Virus record (IMG/VR): IMGVR_UViG_3300043436_001092 | Coordinates: 1-22,075 of that record | Strand: one strand, 5' to 3' | DNA from: a virus | DNA: 22,075 nucleotides | Shown: piece after piece, positions 20,209-22,075 of the stretch | Numbering within the stretch: the stretch's first letter is position 1 | Layout of the letters: every line of letters starts with the position of its first letter | Position numbers and translations under genes: made by a program | The notes under the pieces: generated by a model | What the model saw: the letters and a program-made list of their open reading frames with translations, nothing else | The model's database searches: none | Told to the model about the DNA's origin: nothing

Positions 20209-22075
20209 CGTTTGATTCTCCTTAATAATTGTTGTTGCCAAATGTGACGGCATTGTGGCGTGGTGATTCCAGTATCAGGGTTTGTATACCATTCACCTCT
20301 CCTCTTCCATACATCGTAACCAAGTTGTGCAGACATTGCGTTAATGTCCTCCCTTGAATACACACGATTGCTTTCCACGATTTGACGGCAGAAATCACGA
20401 GTGGTTGGGATAACCAAAGTACCTTTGATTCCAGCGGCTAAAGCGTAGCCATAACGCACCACAATTTCGGTTTGCAATCTCTTTACTTCTTCAACTCCTT
20501 TCGGGGTTGTTTCCAATCCATCCTCGTATGATTTGATCAACTCCGCTTTGGCAAGTTTAGCAATGGCATCAGCGACAACCTTCGCATCCAGTTTGGTGAT
20601 GTTCACGATGTCACCGACTTGAAGACCTTTATTCTCTTTCAATACATTCAAGATGGCAGTTTCAACGGCATCCACGAACTCAAACTTGTAGGCTTCAAAG
20701 TTGTCTGCACTCTCTCCGTATTGTTGAAATACCTTGATGTCTCTTTCATCATCCCATCCAAAAGGATTTTGTTTTGATAGGGCAACTGGTGCAGCGGATG
20801 GCAATGAATCTCCTCCAGCAATCGGTGGAAGATTTGCCAATTGGCGTTTCTCGTTGATTGTCATATTTGACAACACATTGTTTGCAACCAACGGACTCAA
20901 AGCATTGATGGCATCGTTCAAAGATGATTGCTTCACATCGGTAATCAATGGCAATCCAAGTTCCTTTCTTGCTTCTTCGTTGGTGATAACACCAGCAGTA
21001 AACAAAGCCTGATAGTCAAGACCGATAGGTGGTTTATTGATGGTTTCTAAACGAACAGATGCGATAGGTTCAAGCAAGTACGCAAATGTATCATCAATCT
21101 TTTGTTGACGGGGTTCAATGTAGGCGTGATGAAACATCTCATATGCTTCAATCAACTCACTACGACCACCCAATTGTCCCTCTACACGAACTCCAAACAA
21201 CATTGGAGAGTTGACCTTGTGTGCAACAAATATCTCTTGTTGTACGGTCTTATTTAATAAGTCAAATTGCTTGTCAAAATCCGAAGGTTGAAGGTTGTTG
21301 ATGACTGATTCCTTTTCTGTCGGATCGTTGTATTGGATAATTAACCCACCGGCATTGTCCGTGCCTTGATAACTTTCCTTGAATCTCCTTGCGGTTGCCC
21401 TAGCTTCTTCGGCAGAGGGGTACCCCTTGAAGAGCTGAATATGGGTTTGTGCCGTGAATCCGTTCTTAATGCTATTCAAATAATAGTTAGATATCTCGGT
21501 ATCAACCTCAATGTATTTCAACGCACCAACATAATCCGGTAAAGGGTATTCGCCTTGTCCGGGACGGTAAAATTGGCAATAGTAAATTTGTTTTGATTCC
21601 CTTGTGATTGGGTTGTATGGTTGATAATGGATTTTCTCCGCTTTGCTATCTGTCCAGTCAGCACAATACACGAAATCACCGTCAAGACCTTTGCGAATGT
21701 CTTTAAATGGGATGTGATAGAATTCCGAAGGTGCGGTCTTTGCCTTGTTCCAAATCACCTCAACTGCAAACCCATTGAACAACTCGGCATCGTATGCAAC
21801 TTTTGCTTTGAGTTCTTCGTAGGTCTCGTAGGCGTTTATATTTTTGAGTTTGGCTTCGGCTTTTGCAATCTCCTCCGTGTTTGAACCAAATACCTCCGTA
21901 CCTATTCCAGCAACATAGGATGCTTTGGCAGAAACGATGGCATTGTGCTTGGGTGATTTATTGAATAACTCAATGAGAAAATCAGGATAGAGATTGTCAG
22001 CACCAAATGTCACGAATCCCTTTGCTTTGTTCTCTTTGAAAACAGGCAGTTTGTTATCGTGAAAGTTTAATCTTT
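20205..22075 (-). CDS. Phage portal protein with C-terminal winged-helix and MuF-like domains (partial, N-terminus cut)
   Basis: The frame continues past the right edge. The GTG at 22013 is internal, because in-frame codons upstream (LNFHDNKLPVFKENKAKGF) continue the protein. Numbering from that GTG, SPKHNAIVSAKASYVAGIGT (20-39) and VNSPMLFGVRVEGQLGG (267-283) are portal-type segments. Residues 448-514 look like a winged helix (AILNVLKENKGLQVGDIV, then AIAKLAKAELIKSYEDG). Residues 538-602 end with NPDTGITTPQCRHIWQ, a MuF-like Cys-Arg-His-x-Trp motif of head-morphogenesis proteins. The portal forms the head vertex for DNA entry. Fusion to these domains extends it beyond the usual portal length. 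It is coupled by ATGA to the connector gene. Confidence 0.85.
   Translation of the reverse strand, partial: RLNFHDNKLPVFKENKAKGFVTFGADNLYPDFLIELFNKSPKHNAIVSAKASYVAGIGTEVFGSNTEEIAKAEAKLKNINAYETYEELKAKVAYDAELFNGFAVEVIWNKAKTAPSEFYHIPFKDIRKGLDGDFVYCADWTDSKAEKIHYQPYNPITRESKQIYYCQFYRPGQGEYPLPDYVGALKYIEVDTEISNYYLNSIKNGFTAQTHIQLFKGYPSAEEARATARRFKESYQGTDNAGGLIIQYNDPTEKESVINNLQPSDFDKQFDLLNKTVQQEIFVAHKVNSPMLFGVRVEGQLGGRSELIEAYEMFHHAYIEPRQQKIDDTFAYLLEPIASVRLETINKPPIGLDYQALFTAGVITNEEARKELGLPLITDVKQSSLNDAINALSPLVANNVLSNMTINEKRQLANLPPIAGGDSLPSAAPVALSKQNPFGWDDERDIKVFQQYGESADNFEAYKFEFVDAVETAILNVLKENKGLQVGDIVNITKLDAKVVADAIAKLAKAELIKSYEDGLETTPKGVEEVKRLQTEIVVRYGYALAAGIKGTLVIPTTRDFCRQIVESNRVYSREDINAMSAQLGYDVWKRRGEWYTNPDTGITTPQCRHIWQQQLLRRIKR

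Noticed and set aside
1-22075. tRNA genes, CRISPR arrays, insertion sequences, attachment sites and intrinsic terminators
   Set aside because: I looked for cloverleaf segments, regularly spaced repeats, transposase motifs, an integrase and GC-rich hairpins followed by T runs. I found none convincing, apart from the T-flanked leader hairpin at 14.03 kb, which precedes a start codon.

Overview
The window is a continuous stretch of a double-stranded DNA tailed-phage genome, or a prophage of the same type, from a host in the Bacteroidetes (Bacteroidota). Three things point there. First, recognisable phage families are present: portal, head-tail connector, large terminase, ERF annealing protein, YqaJ-type exonuclease, DnaB helicase and tail proteins. 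Second, several structural and accessory proteins resemble families I associate with Bacteroidetes phages. Third, the intergenic gaps carry the Bacteroidetes -7 promoter element TAnnTTTG. Every gene I accept lies on the minus strand, so transcription runs from high to low coordinates. Genes are tightly packed with ATGA or TAATG junctions, and gaps are rare and short. The longest is about 110 bases, so no stretch of 300 bases lacks a gene.

In transcription order: (a) 22075-18163 is a head and connector block. It holds the portal (N-terminus cut by the window edge, C-terminus fused to a winged-helix-like and a MuF-like domain), a gp6-like connector, a tail-completion-like protein, two overlapping small membrane proteins and an HK97 gp10-like protein. 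(b) 18162-16494 begins at a promoter with 21-bp-spaced direct repeats. It encodes a small helix-turn-helix protein, an unknown protein, an ERF single-strand annealing protein and a YqaJ-type exonuclease, which together form a recombination cassette. (c) 16493-14924 is a run of small unknown genes, several under 60 codons. (d) 14911-9909 is replication and DNA modification: a ParB-like protein, a DUF6291-like replication protein, DnaB helicase, a C5-cytosine methyltransferase whose sequence also holds a 485-codon second frame, a zinc-ribbon protein and a stand-alone DnaA domain IV protein. (e) 9836-4762 holds a sigma-like protein, a small membrane protein, HNH nuclease, a probable small terminase, small proteins, two glycosyltransferases and the large terminase. 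(f) 4740-1 is the start of the tail module: a probable tail assembly chaperone with a T9 slippery run for -1 frameshifting, two large tail proteins and the first codons of a further gene.

Recombination, replication, methylation and packaging genes read as one early-to-late programme. No integrase, lysin, major capsid or tail-tube gene is visible, so lifestyle cannot be decided. The strongest observations are the methyltransferase region, where two overlapping frames both look like real protein sequence, and the frameshift signature at the start of the tail module. Family names come from motif recognition by eye and memory; no search was run.
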